From assembly GCA_945906915.1 (NCBI GenBank), contig CAMDSI010000018.1, forward strand, positions 1 through 19,352: 19,352 nucleotides of DNA, given 5' to 3'. The first letter of the stretch is position 1. Each line of letters opens with the position of its first letter. Both the position numbers and the translations under genes were made by a program. The notes beneath the pieces were generated by a model. The model did not search any database. It was given only the letters and a program-made list of their open reading frames with translations, and was not told the DNA's origin. The stretch comes from Spirosoma fluviale. GTDB taxonomy: Bacteria; Bacteroidota; Bacteroidia; Cytophagales; Spirosomataceae. Shown here one piece after another: positions 1 through 6,625 of the stretch.

Positions 1-27
1 AAGTAAGCTCCAAGTTATTTAAAGAAG

Positions 28-55
28 ACCGCCTCCTAGGAGTGCGGTTTTTTTT
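28..55 (+). terminator. Rho-independent terminator
   Basis: ACCGC (28-32) pairs with GCGGT (44-48), with CTC/GAG pairing inside and one bulged T, followed by an uninterrupted run of T to base 55. It probably ends a plus-strand gene that lies upstream of the window. Confidence 0.8.
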
Positions 56-71
56 GCATAACAGTCAACGA

Positions 72-112
72 GTCGCCGCTATGCGGCTTAGTCGTCACTA
101 CGTGACTTAGTC
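72..112. repeat. Two tandem 19-nt hairpin units with covarying stems
   Basis: Two 19-base units (72-90 and 91-109) follow each other, with a third GTC start at 110-112. Each holds a 5-bp stem with a 3-base loop, followed by TTA: GCCGC-TAT-GCGGC (75-87) and GTCAC-TAC-GTGAC (94-106). The units differ at two stem pairs, C-G versus T-A and G-C versus A-T, and both changes are compensated on the other arm. The flanking bases are the same. This could be an ancient duplicated repeat kept as a structure, or a remnant of a larger repeat family. Function is unknown. Confidence 0.6.
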
Positions 113-123
113 AGAATTGGAGT

Positions 124-151
124 AAAGATGATAGAGTATAGAGCAGAGAGA
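124..151. repeat. Degenerate heptamer tandem tract, AtAGAGn type
   Basis: Four 7-base units read AAAGATG, ATAGAGT, ATAGAGC, AGAGAGA. The same purine-rich unit type recurs behind rmuC at 1649-1676. Confidence 0.55.
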
Positions 152-157
152 TGGCAT

Positions 158-184
158 AAAAAAGAGGCTACCGCCTCGTTTTTT
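158..184. terminator. Bidirectional Rho-independent terminator
   Basis: Six A's (158-163), the stem GAGGC (164-168), loop TACC, the stem GCCTC (173-177), then G and six T's (179-184). The A-run and T-run allow it to work in both directions. It lies just before the repeat-rich leader of rmuC. Confidence 0.75.
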
Positions 185-212
185 ATTCACTCATGAAATA
201 TCGCCCCGCGCA

Positions 213-254
213 CTTTGAACTTTGCTCTTTGAACTTTGCTCTTTGAGCTTTGCC
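213..254. repeat. Heptamer tandem repeat, CTTTGnn x6
   Basis: Three 14-base copies (213-226, 227-240, 241-254), each made of two heptamers: CTTTGAA followed by CTTTGCT. The first two copies are identical; the third has two substitutions (CTTTGAG, CTTTGCC). Confidence 0.85.
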
Positions 255-285
255 TATCGACTTCGGACTAATTCCCTCCAGACGG

Positions 286-349
286 ACTACTGTCTACTGA
301 TTACTGACCACTGTCTACTGGTTACTGTCTACTTGTCTACTGATTACCA
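286..349. repeat. Heptamer tandem repeat, nnnACTG type
   Basis: About nine 7-base units, mostly ending in ACTG: ACTACTG, TCTACTG, ATTACTG, ACCACTG, TCTACTG, GTTACTG, TCTACTT, then after one extra G TCTACTG, and ATTACCA. TCTACTG is the recurrent form. The single-base phase slip at 335 suggests replication slippage and decay. Confidence 0.8.
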
Positions 350-362
350 ACTTTATTCTTTG

Positions 363-383
363 TGCTTTATGCTTTATGCTTTA
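363..383. repeat. Heptamer tandem repeat, TGCTTTA x3
   Basis: Three perfect copies of TGCTTTA (363-369, 370-376, 377-383). They run into the beginning of the rmuC reading frame and create an in-frame ATG at 376, which is one reason to prefer the later rmuC start at 394. Confidence 0.8.
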
Positions 384-393
384 CATTTACAGC

Positions 394-1653
394 ATGACAA
401 TCATCTATATCATTTTAGCCATTTTAGCTGGCATAGGCGCTACCTACATCCTTTTTCAGGGAAAATTAGCTCTATTACAGAGTCAATTAGCACAAGCAAA
501 CCAAGATCTGGCGAAACAAACGGCTTTGGAGGCTGAAAATAGAACCTTATTTGGGAAATTATCCCAGATAGAAGGCCAAAATGAGACCTTAAAGATGACG
601 GTTGAAAATCAAAAATCGGATGAGGAAAAACTGCGAAAAATGCTTGTTGAAATCAGCAATGAATCCGTTTTAAGGCAAGGAAAAATGCTTAGCGACCAAC
701 AGCAGGTTAAATTAAATGATGTTTTAAACCCACTGAAGGAGAAATTGAAGGAGTTTGAGGAAAAGGTGAACTTAGGCCAAAAAAGTAGTTTGGAGCAAAG
801 TACCGTGCTGATGGAGCAGATCAAGAACTTAACGAGCCTAAATCAAACAGTCACTCAAAAGACAGAGGATTTGACGAATGCCTTGAAGGGATCTAATAAA
901 TCACAAGGTAACTGGGGAGAGATGATTTTGGAAAGAGTATTAGAAAGCTCTGGCCTAAAGAATGGGATGGAATACCAAACACAATTTGTGACTAGAAATC
1001 AAGAAAATGAGACGATTAAACCCGATGCTGTCATCTTTTTACCCGATAATAAAAACTTAATCATTGATAGTAAAGTTTCTTTAGTTGCTTATGAGAGATA
1101 TACGAGCGCCGAGGATGGAACAATAGAGAAAGAGGCTGCGCTGAAAGCGCACATTGAATCCTTGAAAACACATATTAAAGAACTGTCTGCAAAGGATTAT
1201 CATTCTGCGTTGAATTTAACCAGTCCTGATTTTACGCTTTTATTTATACCTATTGAATCAGGATTCGTGGCGACAATCAGCCAAGACACTAGTTTATTTA
1301 ACTATGCCTGGGATCGAAAGATTGTTTTAGTCTCCCCTTCTACCCTATTGGCTACTTTACGTACGATTGCATCGGTTTGGAAAACAGAATATCAAACGAG
1401 AAATGCGATTGAAATTGCGCGTCAGGCTGGTGATTTATATGACAAATTTGTCGGGTTCACGAAAGACATGGAAGATGTAGGAAAGCACATCAAAAAAGCG
1501 GAGGATTCGCATAATGATGCACTAAATAAATTAAGCTCAGGCAAAGGAAACTTAATAAATAGAGCTCAAAACTTACACAAACTAGGCATCAAATCGACTA
1601 AAAAGCTAAATCAAGGGCTCGTTCAAGATGAGGAGCCGGAGGAATTAGATTAG
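394..1653 (+). CDS. rmuC: DNA recombination protein RmuC
   Basis: RmuC family protein. E. coli rmuC mutations raise recombination-dependent inversion, and the family carries a PD-(D/E)XK-like nuclease fold. The chosen start gives 419 residues: one N-terminal membrane segment (about residues 2-20, hydrophobic after MTIIYII), a long Gln/Glu/Lys-rich coiled coil to about residue 150, then the RmuC domain. Diagnostic stretches are NWGEMILERVLESSGL, PDAVIFLPD followed by IIDSKVSL (candidate D and D-x-K nuclease residues), and WKTEYQTRNAIEIARQAG. An in-frame ATG at 376 would add six residues, but it lies inside a TGCTTTA repeat array and is less likely. No Shine-Dalgarno site is visible. The gene stands alone and converges on the YjdM-like gene. 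Confidence 0.93.
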   Translation: MTIIYIILAILAGIGATYILFQGKLALLQSQLAQANQDLAKQTALEAENRTLFGKLSQIEGQNETLKMTVENQKSDEEKLRKMLVEISNESVLRQGKMLSDQQQVKLNDVLNPLKEKLKEFEEKVNLGQKSSLEQSTVLMEQIKNLTSLNQTVTQKTEDLTNALKGSNKSQGNWGEMILERVLESSGLKNGMEYQTQFVTRNQENETIKPDAVIFLPDNKNLIIDSKVSLVAYERYTSAEDGTIEKEAALKAHIESLKTHIKELSAKDYHSALNLTSPDFTLLFIPIESGFVATISQDTSLFNYAWDRKIVLVSPSTLLATLRTIASVWKTEYQTRNAIEIARQAGDLYDKFVGFTKDMEDVGKHIKKAEDSHNDALNKLSSGKGNLINRAQNLHKLGIKSTKKLNQGLVQDEEPEELD

Positions 1654-1711
1654 AGATTATAGAGTAGAGATAGGAGATAAAAATCTATACTCTCTAATCT
1701 ATACTCTCCTA
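1646..1711. repeat. Heptameric inverted repeat between convergent genes
   Basis: The left arm 1646-1663 and right arm 1684-1701 are inverted repeats matching at 17 of 18 positions, with a 20-base loop. The left arm includes the rmuC stop codon. From 1649 to 1711 the sequence also reads in 7-base steps: ATTAGAG, ATTATAG, AGTAGAG, ATAGGAG, ATAAAAA, then TCTATAC, TCTCTAA, TCTATAC, TCTCCTA. The structure is AT-rich and lacks a T-run, so it is not a classical terminator, but it may end transcription of both convergent genes. Confidence 0.65.
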
Positions 1712-1716
1712 CAAGG

Positions 1717-1944
1717 TTAGGCTTTCTTTAAAAACTCAGTTCGCAAAACCATCATCGATTTCTCTACTTTGCCTTCAATTTCGGCAGCGTCATCCGTTAG
1801 GCGAATGCCTCTTACCATAGTTCCGCGCTTGATTACGCCGGATGATCCACGTACCTTTAAATCTTTAATCACGGTAACAGAATCACCATCTTTTAATATA
1901 GCACCATTACTATCGCGAACGATTAATACATCTTCCTCATCCAT
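1717..1944 (-). CDS. YjdM/PhnA C-terminal-domain protein (zinc ribbon absent)
   Basis: Small 75-residue protein that matches the C-terminal domain of the YjdM/PhnA family. The marks are VRDSNGAILKDGDSVTVIKDLKVRGSSG, then a basic KRGT turn, GIRLTDD and a final EFLKKA. E. coli YjdM has an N-terminal zinc ribbon before this domain. Here the protein starts directly at the domain and has no cysteine, so it cannot bind zinc that way. The family name 'alkylphosphonate utilisation' is historical and no phosphonate gene is nearby; the actual function is unknown. The start ATG lies 37 bases downstream of the ygiQ stop, so it is probably the second gene of a ygiQ transcript. Confidence 0.85.
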   Translation of the reverse strand: MDEEDVLIVRDSNGAILKDGDSVTVIKDLKVRGSSGVIKRGTMVRGIRLTDDAAEIEGKVEKSMMVLRTEFLKKA

Positions 1945-1981
1945 TTTTTATTGTTTTTTGGTTAATTATCACGTCTCGAAA

Positions 1982-3829
1982 TTACTTTTCCCACGTATTT
2001 TTATTGTTTCTAAACCCTAGTAATCGTTGAGCTAAATCTGGACGTTTTAATTGAGTTAAGCGATTTCGAATCCAGTCCTTGTATTCAGCTTTATACCAGA
2101 AGAAATATTTATTTTGATTCTGTTTCTCCTCCCTTGTTTTCGCCGTTTTAACAGGCTGCAAGGTATACGGGTGTACACCAGAATAATAGATAACTTCCGC
2201 CACTGTCATAGGTGTAGGCGTAAAATCTTGTACTTGCTCTAAATGGAAACCTAAATCTTTTGTCTCTGCAGCTAAATTAGCCATATCTTCTTCTTCACAA
2301 CCAGGGTGAGACGAAATGAAATAGGGAATGAGCGGTTGTTTTAGGCCAAATTTGGCAGAAATCTCATCGTATTTCTTCTTAAATGCATGGAAATACTTAA
2401 AAGATGGCTTACGCATTACGCGCAAAGTGGCATCAGAAGTATGTTCAGGAGCTACTTTCAAACGACCCGAAACGTGTCGCGTAATCAATTGCTCCATGTA
2501 TTCATCGTGATTCCCATCAGAATTATTCTTATTGAAATCATCCACTAAAAGATCATAGCGAACTCCAGATCCCACAAAAGCCTTCTTAATCCCAGGATGC
2601 TTATCTACCTTGCGATAGATATCTGTTAATGGTTTATGGGAGGTATCTAAATTATTACAGATCACCGGATGAATACAAGATGGGCTTACACAACGTGCAC
2701 AAATATCCTCATCCTTTCCCTTCATTTTATACATGTTAGCCGAAGGACCGCCTAAATCAGAAATGTATCCTTTGAAATCAGGAGCTTTAGTAATTTGCTC
2801 CACTTCTTTCATAATCGACTTCTCACTTCGGGAAGCAATAAACTTACCTTGGTGGGCAGAAATCGTACAAAAACTACAGCCGCCGAAACAACCGCGGTGC
2901 ATATTCACCGAGAATTTAATCATCTCAAAAGCGGGAATAGGACCACGCTTTCTATATTTCGGATGCGGCAAACGCGTATAGGGTAAATCAAATGATTTAT
3001 CCATTTCTACTTCATCCATTGTTTTGAAAGGAGGGTTAATAACTAAAACGTCCTCCCCTACTTTTTGAATGATTCGATTTGCCTGCCACTTATTGGATTC
3101 AACCTCGACGATTTTAAAATTCGAAGCATATTTAATCTTATCTTCTAAACAAACCTCATGACTCGCTAATTCCACCGTTTCCCAATCACAAGAAGGTGCC
3201 GTTTTCTGCAAGAAAGCCACTTGATTAATATGGGTCAAATCCCCTAATTTCTTTCCTTCTTTCACCCCGCGCATAATTTCGCGCAATGGCTGTTCTCCCA
3301 TGCCATAAACTAACATATCAGCACCAGAATCGACTAAAATAGAAGGGAATAATTTATCTTCCCAATAATCATAGTGCGTGACACGACGCAAGGACGCCTC
3401 GATACCACCGATTAAAACGGGAACATCTGGATAAATTTCTTTAAGAATCTTTGTATAAACAGTGGTCGCATAATCTGGGCGAAAACCCGCTTCACCACCA
3501 GGGGTATAAGAATCATTGGAACGCAAACGCTTATTAGCTGTGTAATGATTCACCATGGAATCCATACAACCAGCTGTAACGCCGAAGAAATATTTAGGCT
3601 TACCTAATTTCTTAAAATCGCGTAAATCATCTTTCCAATTAGGTTGAGCAACGATGCCTACCTTCAAACCTTCACTTTCCATGATTCTACCTATCACTGC
3701 CGTGCCAAACGCCGGGTGATCCACATAGGCATCACCTGAAATTAAAATCACGTCCAGTTCATCCCAGCCACGTTTTTCAACCTCTTTTTTCGTGAGGGGC
3801 AGCCAGTCGGTTATCGGTCTTTCTTCCAT
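1982..3829 (-). CDS. ygiQ: YgiQ family radical SAM protein
   Basis: Radical S-adenosylmethionine protein of the YgiQ (UPF0313) family, 615 residues. The N-terminal half is the YgiQ-type domain (DVILISGDAYVDHPAFGTAVIGR near residue 26). The radical SAM core follows, with the 4Fe-4S cluster motif CFGGCSFC (Cys314, Cys318, Cys321) in RGCFGGCSFCTISAHQGK. A second Cys cluster, CARCVSPSCIHPVIC, lies downstream. The C-terminus, from about YYSGVHPYTLQPVKTAKT, resembles the DUF3362-type tail of this family. The reaction and substrate are unknown for the whole family. The gene is divergent from the ebo cluster and is probably co-transcribed with the YjdM-like gene behind it. Confidence 0.95.
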   Translation of the reverse strand: MEERPITDWLPLTKKEVEKRGWDELDVILISGDAYVDHPAFGTAVIGRIMESEGLKVGIVAQPNWKDDLRDFKKLGKPKYFFGVTAGCMDSMVNHYTANKRLRSNDSYTPGGEAGFRPDYATTVYTKILKEIYPDVPVLIGGIEASLRRVTHYDYWEDKLFPSILVDSGADMLVYGMGEQPLREIMRGVKEGKKLGDLTHINQVAFLQKTAPSCDWETVELASHEVCLEDKIKYASNFKIVEVESNKWQANRIIQKVGEDVLVINPPFKTMDEVEMDKSFDLPYTRLPHPKYRKRGPIPAFEMIKFSVNMHRGCFGGCSFCTISAHQGKFIASRSEKSIMKEVEQITKAPDFKGYISDLGGPSANMYKMKGKDEDICARCVSPSCIHPVICNNLDTSHKPLTDIYRKVDKHPGIKKAFVGSGVRYDLLVDDFNKNNSDGNHDEYMEQLITRHVSGRLKVAPEHTSDATLRVMRKPSFKYFHAFKKKYDEISAKFGLKQPLIPYFISSHPGCEEEDMANLAAETKDLGFHLEQVQDFTPTPMTVAEVIYYSGVHPYTLQPVKTAKTREEKQNQNKYFFWYKAEYKDWIRNRLTQLKRPDLAQRLLGFRNNKNTWEK

Positions 3830-3948
3830 AAAGCAAAATTAACGGAATTTAGGGGCTTTACCTATTGAATATCATGCCAAAAATCAGGAATCAATTCACA
3901 TTTTTTTAGTAAATTCGTTCAAACAGAGGAATTAAACCTATTATCGAA

Positions 3949-4722
3949 TTGAATACCGCCGAATTAATTTTCCAATCAATTACTACATTAACTAGTCCTG
4001 CTGAAATAGCTTGGATAGAGGAAAAATTACCTGCTGATGCAAAAGGAATTTCACTCGCATTTGTAATGGTTCCTCGCATCATCGCTAAGCATTCGATCGA
4101 AAATGAGCTTTCCATTATAACAGGTTGGAATTGGAAAAATGCGACACTGGATCAATTAGTACGTGTTTATTTCTTAATTCATTTGGCAGAAAAAGAGGAT
4201 GGAAAATCAAGAATCGAAACCTTATTTGATACGGCTGAGATGAATGAATTAGTCGCTCTTTACCGCGCTTTACCTGTTTTGAAAACACCAGAAATTTGGG
4301 TGCAACGCGCTACAGATGCTGTTAGATCTAATATGGGGCCTGTATTTGATGCCATTGCTTTTGGAAATCCATATCCCCAAATTTATTTCAGCGATTTAGC
4401 CTGGAACCAATTAGTCCTTAAATGTATATTTAATGATAAACCCATTCACTTAATTGAGGGCTTGGATAAACGCGCGAATCAAGCATTAGCCAATACCTTA
4501 GCTGACTTTGCCCATGAAAGATGGGCAGCGGGAAGACGGGTGCCATCTCAGGTTTGGCGATTAATACGAAACTTCCAAACAGAATCAATAGAACAGGATG
4601 TAGCAAGGCTTTCGAAAAGCGAAGATGCGAATGATCGAAAAGCCGCTGAATTAATCATCAACAATAGCCCTCTAGAAGCCTGGAAGGCCTTAGAACAAGC
4701 AGAACCTATATATACCGCCTAA
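3949..4722 (+). CDS. eboA: EboA domain-containing protein
   Basis: First gene of the ebo cluster. The protein (257 residues from this start) appears soluble and all-helical, with no signal peptide, membrane segment or recognisable catalytic motif. Assignment rests on its place directly before an unmistakable eboB-F series and on EboA-like stretches such as KTPEIWVQRATDAVRSNMGPVFDAIAFGNPYP and LADFAHERWAAGRRVPSQVWRLIRN. The role is unknown; in Nostoc punctiforme the ebo genes are needed to get the scytonemin precursor to the periplasm. The start is uncertain. No ATG exists before residue 40; TTG at 3949 fits the N-terminus (MNTAELIFQSITTL), but an AGAGGA at 3925-3930 is better placed for an in-frame ATT at 3940. 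A weak -7-like TAAATTCG lies at 3910-3917. It ends 4 bases before eboB. Confidence 0.88.
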   Translation: MNTAELIFQSITTLTSPAEIAWIEEKLPADAKGISLAFVMVPRIIAKHSIENELSIITGWNWKNATLDQLVRVYFLIHLAEKEDGKSRIETLFDTAEMNELVALYRALPVLKTPEIWVQRATDAVRSNMGPVFDAIAFGNPYPQIYFSDLAWNQLVLKCIFNDKPIHLIEGLDKRANQALANTLADFAHERWAAGRRVPSQVWRLIRNFQTESIEQDVARLSKSEDANDRKAAELIINNSPLEAWKALEQAEPIYTA

Positions 4723-4726
4723 TACT

Positions 4727-5746
4727 ATGTGCCAAAACCCAAACGAAGCCAAATTAAATCCATCGCACTTCGAAGGATCGAACGAAGAACAACAAACCGC
4801 CCAAGAAGTAGAGGGCGGATTCGCATCTTATATACAAGGGATGAAGTTCTTTGATCCGCATGTTCACATGACTTCCAGAACGACGGATGATTACCAAGCG
4901 CTAGCAGATGCGGGTGTGGTGGCCATTATTGAACCGGCTTTTTGGCTAGGGCAACCTAGAACTGGATTGGCTTCATTTAAGGATTATTTTGCCAGCTTAG
5001 TGGGTTGGGAGCGTTTTAGATCGTCACAATTTGGCATAAAACATTATTGCACTATTGGTTTAAATTCTAGAGAGGCGAATAACGAGGCCCTCGCGGAAGA
5101 AGTAATGGATATTTTGCCTTTGTTTTTACAAAAAGAAGGCGTCGTGGGTGTGGGTGAAATTGGATTTGATGACCAAACAGCCGCTGAGGAAAAATACTAC
5201 CGTGCTCAATTAGAATTAGCGAAAGAAATGGGTTTGCCCGTTCAAGTGCATACGCCGCATCGGGATAAGAAAAAGGGGACGGAACGGAGTATGGCAATCG
5301 CTTTAGAACATGGTTTAGCACCTCATATGGTAGTAATTGATCATAATAATGAGGAGACCGTTAAATCGGTTTTGGACCAGGGATTCTATGCGGCATTCAC
5401 TATTTACCCCTTCACGAAGATGGGAAATGAGCGAATGGTAGAGATCGTTAAACAATATGGCTCCGAAAGAATCATGGTGAATTCGGCGGCGGACTGGGGT
5501 ATTTCTGATCCTTTGGCGATTCCTAAAACAGCAGCCCTAATGAAGATAAAAGGTATTTCTGCGGTGGATATACAAAAGGTAACCTATCAAAACGCGTTGG
5601 ATTCTTTTGCTCAGAGTGGACAAATCAATGAAAAGGATTTTATTCATGGTCTTGAAATAGATCAATCCTTGAAGTTTAATGGCAATACGGTTTTGCGCGG
5701 CGGTCAAGCACCTCGAGTAGACAAAAACTCCATCTTCATTCGCTAA
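4727..5746 (+). CDS. eboB: EboB, TatD-family metal-dependent hydrolase
   Basis: TatD-type amidohydrolase fold, 339 residues. The metal-site residues of the family are all visible: the HxH pair H45/H47 in FFDPHVHM, E143 in VGVGEIGFD, H174 in VQVHTPH, H205 in VVIDHNN and D255 in NSAADWGISDPLAI. It is therefore probably an active cytoplasmic hydrolase, but with an unknown ebo-pathway substrate rather than DNA. The first 38 residues are acidic, Gln-rich and not conserved. An internal ATG at 4841 (MKFFDPHVHM) would give a start nearer that of typical EboB proteins. ATG at 4727 is kept because it preserves the 4-base spacing to eboA. The stop overlaps the eboC start by one base (TAATG). Confidence 0.92.
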   Translation: MCQNPNEAKLNPSHFEGSNEEQQTAQEVEGGFASYIQGMKFFDPHVHMTSRTTDDYQALADAGVVAIIEPAFWLGQPRTGLASFKDYFASLVGWERFRSSQFGIKHYCTIGLNSREANNEALAEEVMDILPLFLQKEGVVGVGEIGFDDQTAAEEKYYRAQLELAKEMGLPVQVHTPHRDKKKGTERSMAIALEHGLAPHMVVIDHNNEETVKSVLDQGFYAAFTIYPFTKMGNERMVEIVKQYGSERIMVNSAADWGISDPLAIPKTAALMKIKGISAVDIQKVTYQNALDSFAQSGQINEKDFIHGLEIDQSLKFNGNTVLRGGQAPRVDKNSIFIR

Positions 5747-6621
5747 TGAGTAAGATCAGAGCTTTTGCCGAATTAACGCGCCCTGCAAATGTCGTAACCG
5801 CCTTGTCTGATATACTGGCGGGGTTGGCCATTGTTGGTTTTACTTTTGGGGGTTTAGATTATCAGTTTTACCCTGCTTTATTTTTAGGTTTATCTAGCAT
5901 GTGTTTATATGCAGGCGGAGTCGTATTTAATGACATTTTTGATCACGAATTAGATACCGTCGAAAGACCGGAGAGAGCGCTTCCTAGTGGGCGAATAAAA
6001 CGATCAGAAGCAATTATAGGCGGTATTTTGTTGCTATCGCTGGGTATATTTTTAGCCTTTTGGCAAAGTCGATTAAGTGGATTTGTAGCGGTTTTCATTA
6101 CCGCCTTAGCACTATTTTATGATTGGAAAGGAAAGCATATGCGAATTTTCGGCCCCATCAACATGGGATTATGCCGTGCTTTCAATTTACTTTTAGGAAT
6201 GAGCGTGTATGAATTGGGTGTTTTGGAACACTTCCCAGTAATCGCCATCCCGTTGATTTACATAGCGGCCATTACGCTGGTTAGCAGAGGAGAAGTACAC
6301 GGCGGCAAAGCGATTACACTCTATTTTGCTGGGTTTTTATTTATAATCGTGCACGGGTCACAACTATATTTTGCGGAGCAATTGGAGTATGCTTTGGTAT
6401 TTGTCCTGGCCCACTTTATCCTGATTTTTAGAAAACTTCGAATCGCAATAGCGAATCCTGTAGGGAAAAACATTGGATTAACAGTAAAAACAGGCGTTTT
6501 AACACTTATATTAATGAATGCAGCTTGGGTCGCATCGAGTGGACAATGGATCATGGCCCTCTTTGTTTTAGCCTTATTACCCGTATCTTTGGGTTTAGCT
6601 AAAAAATTCGCCGTTACGTAA
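5746..6621 (+). CDS. eboC: EboC, UbiA-like prenyltransferase
   Basis: Integral membrane protein of the UbiA superfamily, 291 residues, with about eight hydrophobic segments. The first Asp-rich motif is NDIFDHELDTVERPERALPSGRI (N62-D70, the NDxxDxxxD signature that binds the prenyl diphosphate through Mg2+). The second site carries YDWKGK (Y125-D126) before GPINMGLCRAFNLLLGM. The family transfers polyprenyl groups to aromatic or other acceptors at the inner membrane. The acceptor here is unknown; within the ebo cluster it is the likely step that makes the product lipid-linked. Its start overlaps the eboB stop by one base, so translational coupling is likely, and eboD begins 4 bases after its stop. 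Confidence 0.94.
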   Translation: MSKIRAFAELTRPANVVTALSDILAGLAIVGFTFGGLDYQFYPALFLGLSSMCLYAGGVVFNDIFDHELDTVERPERALPSGRIKRSEAIIGGILLLSLGIFLAFWQSRLSGFVAVFITALALFYDWKGKHMRIFGPINMGLCRAFNLLLGMSVYELGVLEHFPVIAIPLIYIAAITLVSRGEVHGGKAITLYFAGFLFIIVHGSQLYFAEQLEYALVFVLAHFILIFRKLRIAIANPVGKNIGLTVKTGVLTLILMNAAWVASSGQWIMALFVLALLPVSLGLAKKFAVT

Positions 6622-6625
6622 ACCT

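Larger units (their letters stand above)
1..393. other. Gene-free spacer rich in heptameric repeats and hairpins
   Basis: No credible gene lies in this spacer before rmuC. It contains, in order, a terminator (28-55), two tandem hairpins with compensatory stem differences (72-112), a purine-rich heptamer tract (124-151), a second terminator (158-184), and three further tracts of 7-base tandem repeats (213-254, 286-349, 363-383). An open frame from 222 to 536 exists only because the repeats happen to lack stops in it. Its predicted protein reads as a translated simple repeat and then overlaps rmuC out of frame. A TAA at 4-6 may be the stop of a gene upstream of the window, but this cannot be verified. 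Confidence 0.8.

Noticed and set aside
213..349. Possible CRISPR-like array
   Set aside because: Units are 7 bases, contiguous and degenerate, with no unique spacers of regular length and no cas gene.
222..536. Open frame of 104 codons in the 5' spacer
   Set aside because: It is a translation of heptameric repeats and then overlaps rmuC out of frame; composition is Leu/Tyr/Cys-rich simple repeat and no family is recognisable.
3834..3841. TAATTTTG on the minus strand as a -7 element for ygiQ
   Set aside because: It fits TAnnTTTG but ends only 4 bases before the ATG, so transcription would start inside the gene, and no TTG lies at the -33 distance.
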